This document shows, piece by piece, positions 53,634 through 63,639 of a DNA stretch of 64,000 bases. The notes beneath the pieces are model-generated. The model had not been told where the DNA came from. It saw only the letters and a program-made list of their open reading frames with translations, and did not search any database. This DNA comes from Alishewanella jeotgali KCTC 22429. Lineage in GTDB: Bacteria; Pseudomonadota; Gammaproteobacteria; Enterobacterales; Alteromonadaceae. Each line of letters opens with the position of its first letter. The stretch's first letter is position 1. Location: NCBI RefSeq assembly GCF_000245735.1, contig NZ_AHTH01000049.1:62001-126000 (forward strand), given 5' to 3'. The position numbers and the translations under genes are program-made.

Positions 53634-53948
53634 CTATTTAGCGCATTTAATACAACGCTCAGTAAAGGGGATAATATTCAGGCGTTCTACGTTGATATTG
53701 TCACCACAACGGGCACACTGATCATAGGTACCCTGTTCGATACGCGCCAGGGCGCGTTCAATTTGCTGCAGCTCTAACCGATCCTTTTGTTCCAGCGCAT
53801 TGAGGACTTCCTCGTTTTCACGCTCCTGGGCCTGTTCACTAAAATCAGCGCTGCGGCCCATGGCAAAATCACGTTCAATTGCAGCGACCTGACGTTCCAG
53901 TTCTAATTTACGGCTAAGTAAGCGGCGTTTTAGCTCTTGAAATGGCAT
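53634..53948 (-). CDS. TraR/DksA-family zinc-finger protein
   Basis: A 104-residue protein shorter than DksA (151). A long helix pair covers residues 1-75, and a four-Cys zinc finger follows, C-ARC...C-IKC (YDQCARCGDNINVERL, then FTERCIKCAK). Proteins of this size bind the secondary channel of RNA polymerase or act as DksA antagonists. The tip acidic residues of DksA (DxxDxA) are not clearly present, so it may lack full DksA activity. It is monocistronic. Confidence 0.88.
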   Translation of the reverse strand: MPFQELKRRLLSRKLELERQVAAIERDFAMGRSADFSEQAQERENEEVLNALEQKDRLELQQIERALARIEQGTYDQCARCGDNINVERLNIIPFTERCIKCAK

Positions 53949-54066
53949 CTGCGGCTCCTGTTTGCTGTGCTACCCGCCTTAACTGTAGCAGACTGCAGTT
54001 GGCCTACAGTTGATCTGGCGCACAAAAATTGTGCAATCGCCGCCGCCGAGCTGCCGGTCAGGCTAA

Positions 54067-55872
54067 CTATTCCGACTGCTGTTCAGCCTGCTGGCGCCAC
54101 ATTCTGGCGTAACTGCCGTTAGCGGCCAGCAGCTGTTGATGATTCCCTTGCTCAATCAACTGACCATGCTGTAACACCAGAATTTGGTCGGCATCGGTTA
54201 CGGTAGATAAGCGGTGCGCAATCACTAAACTGGTATGTTGTTTCGCCACTTCGCGCATCGCACTGAGGATCGCTTGCTCTGATTGTGAGTCCAGTGACGA
54301 GGTGGCCTCATCAAAGATCAGGATCGGCGAGCCTTTCAGGATGGCTCGGGCAATCGCAATACGTTGCTTCTCCCCCCCGGATACTTTTAAACCGCGTTCA
54401 CCAACCTGCGTCTGATCGCCTTGCGGTAAGCTGTTAATAAATTCCCGCAGGTGCGCCAGGTCAATGGCGCGTTCGATCTCGGCGGCACTGGCATCTGGGT
54501 TGGCATAGGCAATGTTTTCGCGAATGCTGCTATTAAACAGCACCGTATCCTGCGGAACTATCGCAATAGCCCGGCGCAGTGAGTCCAGAGTCAGCTGTCG
54601 GATATCCTGGCCATCGACCAGAATTTGCCCGCTCTCCAGCTCATAAAAACGGTACAACAGGCGGGCAATGGTACTTTTACCGGCACCAGAGGCGCCAACG
54701 ATTGCGACCTTACTGCCACTTGGTACCTGAAAACTCAGTTGTTGTAAAATCGGCCGCTCTGCCTGATAGCGAAAACTGACCTGCTGAAAGCTGATTGCCG
54801 CTGCCTGCAGCTGCCAGGGCCGGGCATCTGGCGCATCGACGATCGCTGGCTTGCGGGTAAGCAGTCCGAGCATATTTTCCAAATCGGTCAGAGCCCTGCG
54901 GATCTCGCGATAGACAAACCCCAAAAAGTTCAGCGGCAAAAACAACTGAATTAAATAGGCATTTAACATCACCAACTCACCTAAACTCAGCTGCGCGTTG
55001 ACCACATCGCGGGCCGCCAGATACATCAAAGCAGTGACTGCCAGCGCAATAAGTAGTGCCTGCCCCGAGTTTAATAGCAGTAAACTAAGACGGTTCTTTA
55101 ACCGCGCCTGCTCCCAGCTGGCTAAAAAGCCATCATAAATTTTGGCTTCATACTGTTCATTATTAAAGTATTTAACCGTTTCATAGTTCAGCAGGCTGTC
55201 GACGGCGCGACTATTGGTAGTGTTATCGGCCTGATTGGCTTCGCGGATAAACTTATTGCGCCACTCCGTGACATAGACGGTAAAGAAAATATAGAGCGCA
55301 ACCGCGACCACGGTAATCAACGCATACAGCGGAGAGAACAACAGGCTGAAAATGACCGCCACCGCCAGGATCTCCAGCAGGGTCGGTACTATATTAAACA
55401 TTAAAAAGCGCATCAGAAAACTGAGGCCATTGGTACCGCGTTCGATATCGCGGCTAATGCCACCGGTTTGCCGATCCAGATGGAAGCTGAGTTCCAGTTG
55501 GTGTAAATGCTGAAATACCTTTAAACCCAGTTGCCGCATTGCATGTTCGGTGACCCGGCCGAACAGGGCATCGCGTAGCTCACCGAAAAACACTGTGGCA
55601 AAACGCAGACCACCGTACAGCAGGAGCAGCGCCAGTGGCAGCACTAACAGTGCCTGGCGGCCGGAGTCCAGCGCGTCGACAATTTCTTTTAATGCAAAAG
55701 GCACCAGCAGGGTTGCTGCTTTAGCGGCAATCAGACAAAGCAACGCCAGCAACACCCGGCCTTTAAATGCCATTAAATAAGGCCAGAGGGTTTGTACACT
55801 CTGGCCTAATGACATGGCATAGCTACGTTTTTGTGGTTCAGGCTGTTTGGCTGCGCTGCGCATGCCACGCAT
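54067..55872 (-). CDS. Atm1-type ABC exporter (half-transporter)
   Basis: A 601-residue fused permease-ATPase. Six helices cover residues 25-320, with LDRQTGGISRDIERGTNGLS and SLLNYETVKYFNNEQYEAKI, both specific to the Atm1/HMT1 group. The nucleotide-binding domain has VGASGAGKSTIARLL (Walker A), KVSGGEKQRIAIARAIL (signature) and PILIFDEATSSLDS (Walker B), with the switch His in VIAHRLSTV. Atm1 proteins export glutathione persulfide-type compounds that serve iron-sulfur cluster and metal homeostasis. A role in metal tolerance fits the gene's general setting but is not demonstrated. Confidence 0.92.
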   Translation of the reverse strand: MRGMRSAAKQPEPQKRSYAMSLGQSVQTLWPYLMAFKGRVLLALLCLIAAKAATLLVPFALKEIVDALDSGRQALLVLPLALLLLYGGLRFATVFFGELRDALFGRVTEHAMRQLGLKVFQHLHQLELSFHLDRQTGGISRDIERGTNGLSFLMRFLMFNIVPTLLEILAVAVIFSLLFSPLYALITVVAVALYIFFTVYVTEWRNKFIREANQADNTTNSRAVDSLLNYETVKYFNNEQYEAKIYDGFLASWEQARLKNRLSLLLLNSGQALLIALAVTALMYLAARDVVNAQLSLGELVMLNAYLIQLFLPLNFLGFVYREIRRALTDLENMLGLLTRKPAIVDAPDARPWQLQAAAISFQQVSFRYQAERPILQQLSFQVPSGSKVAIVGASGAGKSTIARLLYRFYELESGQILVDGQDIRQLTLDSLRRAIAIVPQDTVLFNSSIRENIAYANPDASAAEIERAIDLAHLREFINSLPQGDQTQVGERGLKVSGGEKQRIAIARAILKGSPILIFDEATSSLDSQSEQAILSAMREVAKQHTSLVIAHRLSTVTDADQILVLQHGQLIEQGNHQQLLAANGSYARMWRQQAEQQSE

Positions 55873-55892
55873 AGTTCACTCGTTCGGCTGGC

Positions 55893-56174
55893 TTACTGAT
55901 AGGTGCAAAGGTAAGCGGTATCACGGGCGACTTGCAACTGAAACTTGCTATTAGCAGGCACCTGAAAGGCCTGGCCGCGCGAATAGGTTTGCCAGCTGTC
56001 ACTACCCGGCAGCTTTACGGTCAACTCGCCGCTGATTACCGTCATCACTTCGTGCTGGCTGGTGCCAAACTCATAATTCCCCGGTGCCATCACGCCAACG
56101 GTGGCAGGCAGTTGCTCGCCCTGAAATGCGATAGACGCCACCTTACCATCAAAATACTGATTGACTTTAAACAT
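55893..56174 (-). CDS. ppnP: Pyrimidine/purine nucleoside phosphorylase
   Basis: A 93-residue cupin protein matching E. coli PpnP (YaiE, 94 residues): [28 protein letters not shown]-type middle, [17 protein letters not shown], and [14 protein letters not shown] at the end. It splits many nucleosides with phosphate into base and ribose-1-phosphate. The start is the second of two adjacent ATGs (56177 and 56174), which sits six bases from GAGGAG. Confidence 0.93.
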   Translation of the reverse strand: MFKVNQYFDGKVASIAFQGEQLPATVGVMAPGNYEFGTSQHEVMTVISGELTVKLPGSDSWQTYSRGQAFQVPANSKFQLQVARDTAYLCTYQ

Positions 56175-56270
56175 CATGTTCTCCTCAAGTTATGCGCTGT
56201 CAGTAAAACCTAAAACTTGATACTTGACCAGCTTTATTTGGACGTTTAGAAGTCTTTATTGCTTGTTAAT

Positions 56271-56297
56271 AAAAAAGGCCGGTTGCGATAACCGGCC
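56271..56297 (-). terminator. Rho-independent terminator of fadE
   Basis: GGCCGGTT (56277-56284) and AACCGGCC (56290-56297) form an 8-bp stem over five bases, with six Ts following on the minus strand. It is 27 bp beyond the fadE stop. Confidence 0.92.
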
Positions 56298-56323
56298 TGT
56301 TAATTTTTCTGACTTGGCTGTTA

Positions 56324-58810
56324 TTAAGCCGCCTTTGTTTTTTTCTCGGCGGCATTTAGCGCCTCGGCGCCATTAGCCTGCTGTTTTAATGATTTATCCG
56401 CAGCCAGATACTCTGGCTCAAAATCATCAACATTAATCACAAATAAACGGCTTTCTTCAGCTGTGCGCAGTACCTGAGCTTCTTGTTGGTTAATCACGCC
56501 CAGTTTCAGACCTTCATCCGCCACTTCATGCAGGCGGAAGAACGGCAGACGTTTGCCTGAGGCTTTGCTGACTTTATCGAACAGAGGCTCAGCGGCCAAC
56601 ACATCCAGCAGCGCCTGCTCCACGCGGCCTAACTGATTTAGTGGCTCTACTTTCAGATACAGGTGCTTACCTAAGCGGTTACGCGCTTCACATGGCGTCA
56701 TCATAATCCGTGCTACCTGATGATCCAGTTGATCTGATGGCTTACGCAAGGTACGGCCAAACGGGAATACGATACGCTTTAATACCACACCGACAACGCG
56801 GTTCGGGAAGTTATCGAACAGCTCTGTTAACGCCAGCTGCGCACGGAACAGGTTATCTTCACAGGCCCACTGCACCAGCGGTAAATCCTGCACCTGACGG
56901 CCTTCGTCCTGATAACGTTTTAACACGGACGAGGTGATATACAGCATACTCAGAATATCACCCAGGCGCGCTGAAATGCGTTCACGACGTTTTAAATCAC
57001 CACCCAGGGTGCCCATGGCCACATCAGACATCAGTGCCAGTGCTGCGCTAAAGCGGTTCATTTGCTTGTAGTAGCGGGCGGTATCATCGTTGTAAGGGGC
57101 GTGACTGAAGGCGCCGCCGGTTAACGATAACCAGAAGGTGCGGAAGAAATTACTGATTGCAAAGCCGATATGGCCAAACAGTGCCTTGTCAAAAGCCGTG
57201 ACCGCTGCGCCTTCGTCCGTCAGTTGGGCTGCCTGCAATTCAGCCAGTACAAAAGGATGGCAACGGATCGCGCCCTGACCGTAAATAATCATATTCCGGG
57301 TCAGGATATTGGCACCCTCTACGGTAATGGCTACCGGTGCACCCTGATAACCGCGGGCCAGGTAGTTGTTCGGGCCCATACAGATCCCCTTACCACCATG
57401 CACGTCCATCGCGTCAATAATAGCCTGACGCATGCGTTCGGTCATATGGTATTTGGTAATAGCAGAGATCACCGACGGCTTTTCGCCCAGGTCAATCGAA
57501 CTCACTGACATTGCCGTTGACGCATCGGCCATGTAGGCATAACCGCCAATCCGCGCCATCACTTCTTCTACGCCTTCCATCTTACCAACAGGTAATTTGA
57601 ACTGACGACGAATACGGGCATAGGCACCGGTCGCCAGCGCCACAGCCTTGATACCACCAGTACTGTTCGATGGCAGCGTAATAGCCCGGCCCACTGATAA
57701 ACATTCCACCAGCATCCGCCAGCCCTGGCCAGCCATCTTCGGACCACCGATAATATAATCCAGTGGCACAAAGACCTCAGTACCCTGAGTTGGACCGTTC
57801 TGGAATGGCACATTCAGCGGGAAGTGACGGCGGCCAATTTTAACACCAGGGGTATTAGCAGGGATCAGCGCACAGGTAATGCCCAGATCTTCTTTATCGC
57901 CCAGCAGTTTGTCCGGATCTTGCAGCTTAAACGCCAGGCCCAGTACAGTGGCGATCGGCGCCAGCGTGATATAGCGCTTATTCCAGGTCAGGCGCATGCC
58001 GAGGATTTCCTCACCATTCCACTGACCTTTACATACCACACCAAAATCCGGAATGGCACCGGCGTCAGAGCCGGCCTCCGGGCTGGTCAGGGCGAAGCAG
58101 GGCACATCGATACCCTTGGCCAGACGCGGTAAATAGTAGGCTTTTTGCTCATCAGTACCATAATGCTGCAACAGCTCGCCCGGGCCTAAGGAGTTTGGCA
58201 CGCCGACGATGCTGGATAACATCATGCTCTTACTGGTCAGTTTTTGCAGCACGCAAGACTGGGCAAAGGCAGAAAATTCCAGACCACCATATTCTTTCTT
58301 GATGATCATGGCAAAGAAGCCTTTGTCTTTCAGGTACTGATACACTTCCGGTGCCAGATCCGCCCGCTCGTGGGTGGCATGCCAGTCATCCATCATTGCC
58401 AGCACTTCTTCTACCGGGCCGTCTAAAAAGGCCTGCTCTTCAGCGCTTAAACGCGGCTGCGGGTAGTTGTGCATCTTGTGCCAATCCGGATTGCCACGGA
58501 ACAGATCGCCTTCCCACCAGGTGGTACCGGCGTCAATGGCTTCTTTTTCGGTGCTGGACATTTCCGGCATAATTTTGCGATACAGCTTTAACAGCGGTTT
58601 GGTCAGGTGCTGTTGACGCACTGACGCAATGTTCAGGGGTAAGGCAATGGCTAAAAAGACCAGCCAGGCAAAAAAGCCTGCGACGCCACTAAAGGTACCC
58701 AGTAGTAGGATAGCGCCGAGCACGGCGGTAAATAATGTCAGGCTGGCGCGGTGATAGGCGAGAACGCCCGTCGCCACCAGCAGGGCAACACAAAGCAGAA
58801 ACACACTCAT
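56324..58810 (-). CDS. fadE: Acyl-CoA dehydrogenase FadE
   Basis: FadE catalyses the first oxidation of fatty-acid beta-oxidation, acyl-CoA to trans-2-enoyl-CoA with FAD. The 828-residue length matches E. coli FadE (814), much longer than ordinary acyl-CoA dehydrogenases. Two N-terminal membrane helices (residues 1-55) anchor it. Then come [20 protein letters not shown], the flavin-binding [17 protein letters not shown], and [20 protein letters not shown]. The C-terminus ends in a charged, Ala-rich tail. A FadR-like palindrome is just upstream, and a strong terminator follows. Confidence 0.95.
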   Translation of the reverse strand: MSVFLLCVALLVATGVLAYHRASLTLFTAVLGAILLLGTFSGVAGFFAWLVFLAIALPLNIASVRQQHLTKPLLKLYRKIMPEMSSTEKEAIDAGTTWWEGDLFRGNPDWHKMHNYPQPRLSAEEQAFLDGPVEEVLAMMDDWHATHERADLAPEVYQYLKDKGFFAMIIKKEYGGLEFSAFAQSCVLQKLTSKSMMLSSIVGVPNSLGPGELLQHYGTDEQKAYYLPRLAKGIDVPCFALTSPEAGSDAGAIPDFGVVCKGQWNGEEILGMRLTWNKRYITLAPIATVLGLAFKLQDPDKLLGDKEDLGITCALIPANTPGVKIGRRHFPLNVPFQNGPTQGTEVFVPLDYIIGGPKMAGQGWRMLVECLSVGRAITLPSNSTGGIKAVALATGAYARIRRQFKLPVGKMEGVEEVMARIGGYAYMADASTAMSVSSIDLGEKPSVISAITKYHMTERMRQAIIDAMDVHGGKGICMGPNNYLARGYQGAPVAITVEGANILTRNMIIYGQGAIRCHPFVLAELQAAQLTDEGAAVTAFDKALFGHIGFAISNFFRTFWLSLTGGAFSHAPYNDDTARYYKQMNRFSAALALMSDVAMGTLGGDLKRRERISARLGDILSMLYITSSVLKRYQDEGRQVQDLPLVQWACEDNLFRAQLALTELFDNFPNRVVGVVLKRIVFPFGRTLRKPSDQLDHQVARIMMTPCEARNRLGKHLYLKVEPLNQLGRVEQALLDVLAAEPLFDKVSKASGKRLPFFRLHEVADEGLKLGVINQQEAQVLRTAEESRLFVINVDDFEPEYLAADKSLKQQANGAEALNAAEKKTKAA

Positions 58811-58827
58811 TGTAAACTCCTGTGATA

Positions 58828-58843
58828 AGAGGTCTGACCACTA
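58828..58843. promoter_or_regulatory. FadR-like operator upstream of fadE
   Basis: AGAGGTCTGACCACTA contains the symmetric core GGTC-T-GACC (58831-58839). The E. coli FadR operator has the related core TGGTCNGACC. It lies 18-33 bp before the fadE start, suited to repression relieved by long-chain acyl-CoA. Other regulators with similar sites cannot be excluded. Confidence 0.55.
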
Positions 58844-59023
58844 AAGCTTTAGCTTAGAATGCTTTAAGCCAAGTTGCAAGCAATTCGTGTTGATGCACTG
58901 GCGTTGCAGCTGTCAACAAAAGTTGCAGACACTGTTAGTTACGTTTTAGCATAGCAATCAGATGTGAAATGTACCGCTAAACAGTGGGGTTTTTCCGGAG
59001 TTTTCAGATGCGGAGACGGGCAG

Positions 59024-59794
59024 TTGTGTGAATTATTAGGCATGTCAGCTAATGTGCCAACGGATATTTGCTTTAGCTTTAAAGGCTTAAAGGAACGTGG
59101 TGGCCGCACTGGGCCGCATAAAGACGGTTGGGGCGTAGCGTTCTACGAAGGTAAGGGCGTGTGTACCTTTAAGGATGCCTTGCCCAGCTATCAGTCAGAA
59201 ATCGCCCGCCTGGTCTCCGACTATCCAATCAAAAGTACGGCCGTGGTGGCCCATGTGCGGCAAGCTAACAGCGGCCGCGTTGGCCTTGAAAATACTCACC
59301 CTTTTACCCGCGAGCTGTGGGGCCGTTATTGGACCTATGCCCATAATGGCCAGCTAAAGGATTTCCGCCAGTTAGCAGTCGAGCGCTTTCAGCCGGTAGG
59401 GACTACCGACAGTGAACGGGCGTTTTGCTATCTGCTGAGTGAGCTGGTGAAACGCTATCCGAACCGCAGTCCTGGCCCTAAAGCGGCGATGCGCTTTATC
59501 GCCCGGCTGTTACCGCGCCTGCAACAGCTGGGAGTGTTTAATATGCTGCTAACGGATGGCGAGTATGTGCTGGCATTTTGCACCACTAAGCTGCATTGGA
59601 TCACCCGCCGCGCGCCCTTTGGTGTGGCGCGCTTGTCTGATGTTGATGTGGATATTGATTTTAGCCGGGAAACCACACCCAAGGATGTGGTTACCATTAT
59701 TGCCACAGAGCCGCTGACTAACAACGAGCAGTGGCATAAGATGCAGCCGGGGGAGGCGCAGTTATTCCGTTTCGGTGAGCCGCTCGGGCGCTAA
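59024..59794 (+). CDS. yafJ: YafJ-type class II glutamine amidotransferase
   Basis: The start matters: TTG at 59024, nine bases after GGAG, places Cys at position 2 (MCELLGMSANVPTDICFSF), the free N-terminal nucleophile that this class needs. A longer reading from 58964 would bury it. The 256 residues then match YafJ (255): RTGPHKDGWGVAFYEG, VVAHVRQANSGRVGLENTHP, TYAHNGQLKDF, and GTTDSERAFCYLL. The enzyme should hydrolyse glutamine or a gamma-glutamyl amide; the acceptor is unknown. It overlaps the convergent DUF3108 gene by 33 bp. Confidence 0.92.
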   Translation: MCELLGMSANVPTDICFSFKGLKERGGRTGPHKDGWGVAFYEGKGVCTFKDALPSYQSEIARLVSDYPIKSTAVVAHVRQANSGRVGLENTHPFTRELWGRYWTYAHNGQLKDFRQLAVERFQPVGTTDSERAFCYLLSELVKRYPNRSPGPKAAMRFIARLLPRLQQLGVFNMLLTDGEYVLAFCTTKLHWITRRAPFGVARLSDVDVDIDFSRETTPKDVVTIIATEPLTNNEQWHKMQPGEAQLFRFGEPLGR

Positions 59795-60547
59795 ACGCTG
59801 TAGCCACTCTAATTTGTGGAGCTGCACATCAAATTGCTCGACATTATCTTCACCGCGCCATAGACGTACCAGCATATAATCCAGCTCCGGTGCTACCCAG
59901 GCCAGCACCTGCTTATCGCTGTTTTCTTCTACCCGGGCGATCCGGATCGCGCGCAGGTTGCCATAGGGCAGGGCCAGTGGCTCTTCCAGTTCCACCCGGT
60001 AATGGTAGGTGCGGCTATTACCATCCCGGTTCAGCACCTGATAACTGAACTCCGTTTTACCTGCTTTCAGATCCGTTACCAGTTGTTGATGGTAACTAAG
60101 TGGATCTAACCAGTTATCCTGCCATGGGATCTGTTTCAGGGTGGCTCTTTTGCCTGTCAACACCTGCTGCTGTTGCCAGTCCAGCCGCCATTCATAATGC
60201 CGGTTGCTGCCGGTGCCGCTGCGTTTCATCAGGTAGTGTACAGGCCGGATCTGCCCTTGTTCTACCTTAAACTCTGATAATTCACTGCGTTTATCACTAA
60301 ACACCAGCCAGCTGATATCACTGCTGTAGCCCATTTCATAATGCTGGCCTTTATCGTGCAGATAGCGACGGGCTTTACCATGGTTTTTACCGGCTCGGTA
60401 AATTAAATATTCGGCGTTAAAGGTGCTGAAGGCTGGCGCCTCGACCGTGACAGGGGCTGCAGCCTGAGCTGCAGCGCTGAGTAAACAGGTGGTAATTAAT
60501 ACGGCAGCGCTATGGCGCCACCTCGACATCATCCTCATCCTGGGCAT
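59762..60547 (-). CDS. DUF3108-family periplasmic protein
   Basis: A 261-residue protein with a signal peptide (RHSAAVLITTCLLSAAAQA); alternative ATGs lie at 60538, 60532 and 60529. The mature part is beta-rich, with FNAEYLIYRAGKNHGKARRY, YEMGYSSDISWLVFSDKRSE and PYGNLRAIRIARVEE, a pattern of DUF3108 proteins. Function unknown; an envelope or lipid-related role is supposed. Its start overlaps the purN end by 38 bp, so it is likely cotranscribed with purMN. Confidence 0.85.
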   Translation of the reverse strand: MPRMRMMSRWRHSAAVLITTCLLSAAAQAAAPVTVEAPAFSTFNAEYLIYRAGKNHGKARRYLHDKGQHYEMGYSSDISWLVFSDKRSELSEFKVEQGQIRPVHYLMKRSGTGSNRHYEWRLDWQQQQVLTGKRATLKQIPWQDNWLDPLSYHQQLVTDLKAGKTEFSYQVLNRDGNSRTYHYRVELEEPLALPYGNLRAIRIARVEENSDKQVLAWVAPELDYMLVRLWRGEDNVEQFDVQLHKLEWLQRLAPERLTETE

Positions 60548-61172
60548 AACCTTGTGCTGGAAGTACGTTACCGTCTAACCATGCCTCATTTGCCCGTTGT
60601 TGTAAACGGTCCTGACAGAACCAGCGCACCACCAGCGGATAAATCTGATGTTCCTGCGCATGAACCCGCTCTGCTACGATTGAAGCATCGTCCCCCGGGA
60701 AAATCGGTACCTTGGCCTGTAAAATTACCGGACCACCGTCCAGTTGCTCGGTAACAAAATGTACGCTGCAACCATGTTCGGTATCACCGGCGTCAATTGC
60801 CCGCTGGTGGGTAGCCAATCCCTGATACTTAGGTAGCAAAGAAGGGTGAATGTTCAATAATTTACCGGAAAAGTGCTGCACAAATTCTGCAGTCAGGATG
60901 CGCATAAAGCCAGCCAGCACAATTAAATCAGGCTTAAATTGCTCAATCGCAGCAATCAGTGCCTGATCATAGGCTTCCCGGCTGTCGAAACCTTTATGAC
61001 TAAGCACTGCGGTACTGATACCGGCGGCTTCAGCCCGCTTTAAGCCAAAGGCGTTTGCCTTGTTCGAGATCACCCCGGTAATCTTACCGGGGATAAAGCC
61101 CGCAGCACAGCTATCCAGCAGGGCTTGCAAATTGCTGCCACTGCCGGAAATCAGCACGACGATAGATTTCAT
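60510..61172 (-). CDS. purN: Phosphoribosylglycinamide formyltransferase
   Basis: PurN transfers a formyl group from 10-formyl-THF to GAR, the third step of purine synthesis. The 220-residue protein has VLISGSGSNLQALLDSC for phosphate binding, GFMRILTAEFV, the catalytic Asn-His-Asp set in LLNIHPSLLPKYQGLATHQR, and GCSVHFVTEQLDGGP. It follows purM after nine bases. Its last 38 bp overlap the DUF3108 gene. Confidence 0.95.
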   Translation of the reverse strand: MKSIVVLISGSGSNLQALLDSCAAGFIPGKITGVISNKANAFGLKRAEAAGISTAVLSHKGFDSREAYDQALIAAIEQFKPDLIVLAGFMRILTAEFVQHFSGKLLNIHPSLLPKYQGLATHQRAIDAGDTEHGCSVHFVTEQLDGGPVILQAKVPIFPGDDASIVAERVHAQEHQIYPLVVRWFCQDRLQQRANEAWLDGNVLPAQGYAQDEDDVEVAP

Positions 61173-61181
61173 GCTGCCTCG

Positions 61182-62225
61182 TTACTCGTTGATAATAACC
61201 AGTTGCTCGTCAGCCGCCGCAGCCTGGATTTCACCGAGGTGCCAGGCAGTTTCACCAGCTTGTTGTAATTGTGACAGGGCATTATCGAGTTGTGCAGCTG
61301 GTACTACCACTATCATCCCAACACCGCAGTTAAAGGTGCGGTACATTTCATGGCGACTGATATTGCCCTGCTGTTGCAGCCAGTCAAAAATCGCCGGCCA
61401 CTGCCAGCTCTTGCCATTAATCACGGCCTTGGTATCGGCTGGTAACACCCGTGGAATATTTTCCCAGAAGCCACCGCCAGTGATATGACACAAAGCATGT
61501 ACCGGTGTGGTTTTAAACAGCGCCAGCAAATTCTTCACATAAATGCGGGTTGGTTCCAGCAGATGATCAGCCAGAGACTTGCCTGCCAATAACGTGTCAG
61601 GGGATTGACCTGACACTTCCAGTACCTTGCGGATCAGTGAAAAGCCATTAGAGTGTGGGCCAGAAGACGCTAAGGCAATCAGTTGATCGCCGGGTTGGAC
61701 TTTAGTGCCATCGATAATATCGGCTTTTTCGACCACGCCGACGCAGAAACCGGCGATATCATAGTCATCACCATGATACATGCCTGGCATTTCAGCGGTT
61801 TCACCGCCAACCAGTGCACAGCCTGACTGGACACAGCCTTCCGCAATACCGGCTACCACGCGCGACGCCGTATCGACATCTAATTTACCGGTGGCGTAAT
61901 AATCGAGGAAAAACAGCGGTTCGGCACCCTGAACTACCAGATCGTTCACGCACATCGCAACCAGATCGATGCCTACGCCATCATGGCGTTTTAAATCCAT
62001 CGCCAAGCGTAACTTAGTGCCGACACCGTCGGTACCTGACACCAGCACCGGCTCTTTATAACCGGCAGGGATCTGGCACAGCGCGCCAAAACCACCGAGG
62101 CCACCAATGACTTCCGGACGGGTGGTGCGCTTAACCGCGCCTTTGATCCGATCAACCAGCGCATTACCTGCGTCTATGTCTACTCCGGCGTCTTTATAGC
62201 TTAAAGATGTTTTCTGCTCGCTCAC
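61182..62225 (-). CDS. purM: Phosphoribosylformylglycinamidine cyclo-ligase
   Basis: PurM closes the imidazole ring using ATP to make AIR, the fifth step of purine synthesis. The 347 residues show [20 protein letters not shown] at the start, [49 protein letters not shown] and [14 protein letters not shown], all standard. It leads the purM-purN-DUF3108 transcript, as in E. coli for the first two. Confidence 0.96.
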   Translation of the reverse strand: MSEQKTSLSYKDAGVDIDAGNALVDRIKGAVKRTTRPEVIGGLGGFGALCQIPAGYKEPVLVSGTDGVGTKLRLAMDLKRHDGVGIDLVAMCVNDLVVQGAEPLFFLDYYATGKLDVDTASRVVAGIAEGCVQSGCALVGGETAEMPGMYHGDDYDIAGFCVGVVEKADIIDGTKVQPGDQLIALASSGPHSNGFSLIRKVLEVSGQSPDTLLAGKSLADHLLEPTRIYVKNLLALFKTTPVHALCHITGGGFWENIPRVLPADTKAVINGKSWQWPAIFDWLQQQGNISRHEMYRTFNCGVGMIVVVPAAQLDNALSQLQQAGETAWHLGEIQAAAADEQLVIINE

Positions 62226-62299
62226 GGCTTTCCTCGAATGGCTTGGGGGTTGGCTAAAGAGGGCGCTATTTTACCTTTTTAACGGCGCCGACAAAAGCC

Positions 62300-62707
62300 T
62301 TACTGTGTAGCATTCTCACGTGCCTGACGCAGATAGTCCTGCAAGCTGATACTGTCATGGTTCACAATTTTATGGTAACACACTGATGCAAAAGGAAATT
62401 CCTTGTCGCTAAAACCCACTGCCATATAGGGTGCACTTTCATCCGCCGTATTATTTTGCCACTGGCCGCCAACGTGGCGGATAAAGACTTCACCAATATA
62501 GGCACCAATAATATTACAGAGGGTAAACAGCAGCTCACTGGAATGGGGTTTACTCTGTTGATCCTGATGCAAGCGGGATAACAGCTGGTCGACTTGGTGC
62601 AGGCTATCCAGACTGTAATCTAGTGTCAGTTGGTGCTGCTCGGCAGCATAACCTACGGCATCTGCTGCAGATTGCTGCATCAGTGTACTCAGTTCCTGTG
62701 ATTGCAT
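62300..62707 (-). CDS. Conserved hypothetical protein, 135 residues
   Basis: A small acidic protein with two helical stretches (MQQSAADAVGYAAEQ, SLDSLHQVDQLLSRLHQDQQ) and a middle block NIIGAYIGEVFIRHVGGQW found in uncharacterised gammaproteobacterial proteins. The C-terminal part (FPFASVCYHKIVNHDSISL) looks like a beta-alpha closing unit. It begins 12 bp after the LysR gene on the same strand and is probably cotranscribed. No function is known. Confidence 0.65.
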   Translation of the reverse strand: MQSQELSTLMQQSAADAVGYAAEQHQLTLDYSLDSLHQVDQLLSRLHQDQQSKPHSSELLFTLCNIIGAYIGEVFIRHVGGQWQNNTADESAPYMAVGFSDKEFPFASVCYHKIVNHDSISLQDYLRQARENATQ

Positions 62708-62719
62708 AATGTCTCCTGA

Positions 62720-63607
62720 TTATTTTTGATGTGCGGCCAGTAACAGTTGGCGCAATTGCCGGCTGCCAGGCCCCAGTGTTTCTTCTTGTGGTGCCAACAG
62801 GCTCATGGGTACCAGCCGCTCGGTACTTTGTTTAAGCGGTAAGCGGCAGAGTTGACCAGTATCGAGCTGTGGCTGCGCCACAAAGTCGGGTAGCCAACAA
62901 AAGCCCAGGCCCAGTTGCAAGATCTCGACGGCTTCGTAAAAGTTATCTACTGTCCAGCGTTGCTCTGCCTTTAACCAGCCCATATGCTCCTGCGGTTTAA
63001 TCGCCGTATCCCGGATCACGATCTGCAGCTGCTGACTCAGTTCATTCTGATCCAGGCTCTCGATAGCGGCTAACGGATGCTGGCTCCCCACTACCGGAAT
63101 AAAGCGGGTCACATACAGCGGTTCACTGAGATAACCTTTGGGCACCACGCCGGTAATTACCAGGTCCGCTTTTTTCTGGGTAATAATTTCACTGGTGCCG
63201 GTCAGTACGGTATCAATAATCTGCACCCGGCTGCCGCGACTCAGCGGATAAAAGGCCTGTAGCGCCTGATATAAAAACTGTTTCGGATAGGCCAATTCCG
63301 TCGCGATGCGGATCTCCGGCTCCCAGCCCTTGTCCAGGTTATCGGCCAACAACTCTAAGTCTTCAATTTGCTGGGTCAGAATACGGGAGCGGCGCAACAT
63401 CACTTCACCGGCTGCTGTGAGCTGGGCTTTGCGGCCAATGACTTCCAATAATTCCACCCCAAGCTGCGATTGCAATTTGGCCACCGCATGATTGAGTGAC
63501 GATTGGCTTTTGTTCAGTAACTCGGCGGCCTGGGCATAGCCGCCGGCGTCTACGACTGCCTGTAAAATACGCCATTGCTCTAGGGTGGACTTTGGTCGAA
63601 ATGGCAT
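62720..63607 (-). CDS. LysR-family transcriptional regulator
   Basis: A 295-residue LysR protein. The N-terminal winged helix is LEQWRILQAVVDAGGYAQAA, then ELLNKSQSSLNHAVAKLQSQ and LGVELLEVIGRKAQLTAAGE; a substrate-binding domain follows (PEIRIATELAYPKQFLYQAL onward). Its effector and targets are unknown. It lies between cmoB and the 135-residue gene and probably forms a unit with the latter. Confidence 0.92.
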   Translation of the reverse strand: MPFRPKSTLEQWRILQAVVDAGGYAQAAELLNKSQSSLNHAVAKLQSQLGVELLEVIGRKAQLTAAGEVMLRRSRILTQQIEDLELLADNLDKGWEPEIRIATELAYPKQFLYQALQAFYPLSRGSRVQIIDTVLTGTSEIITQKKADLVITGVVPKGYLSEPLYVTRFIPVVGSQHPLAAIESLDQNELSQQLQIVIRDTAIKPQEHMGWLKAEQRWTVDNFYEAVEILQLGLGFCWLPDFVAQPQLDTGQLCRLPLKQSTERLVPMSLLAPQEETLGPGSRQLRQLLLAAHQK

Positions 63608-63639
63608 AGAATACTGTGCTCCTGCTAGGGGCTGCGCCG

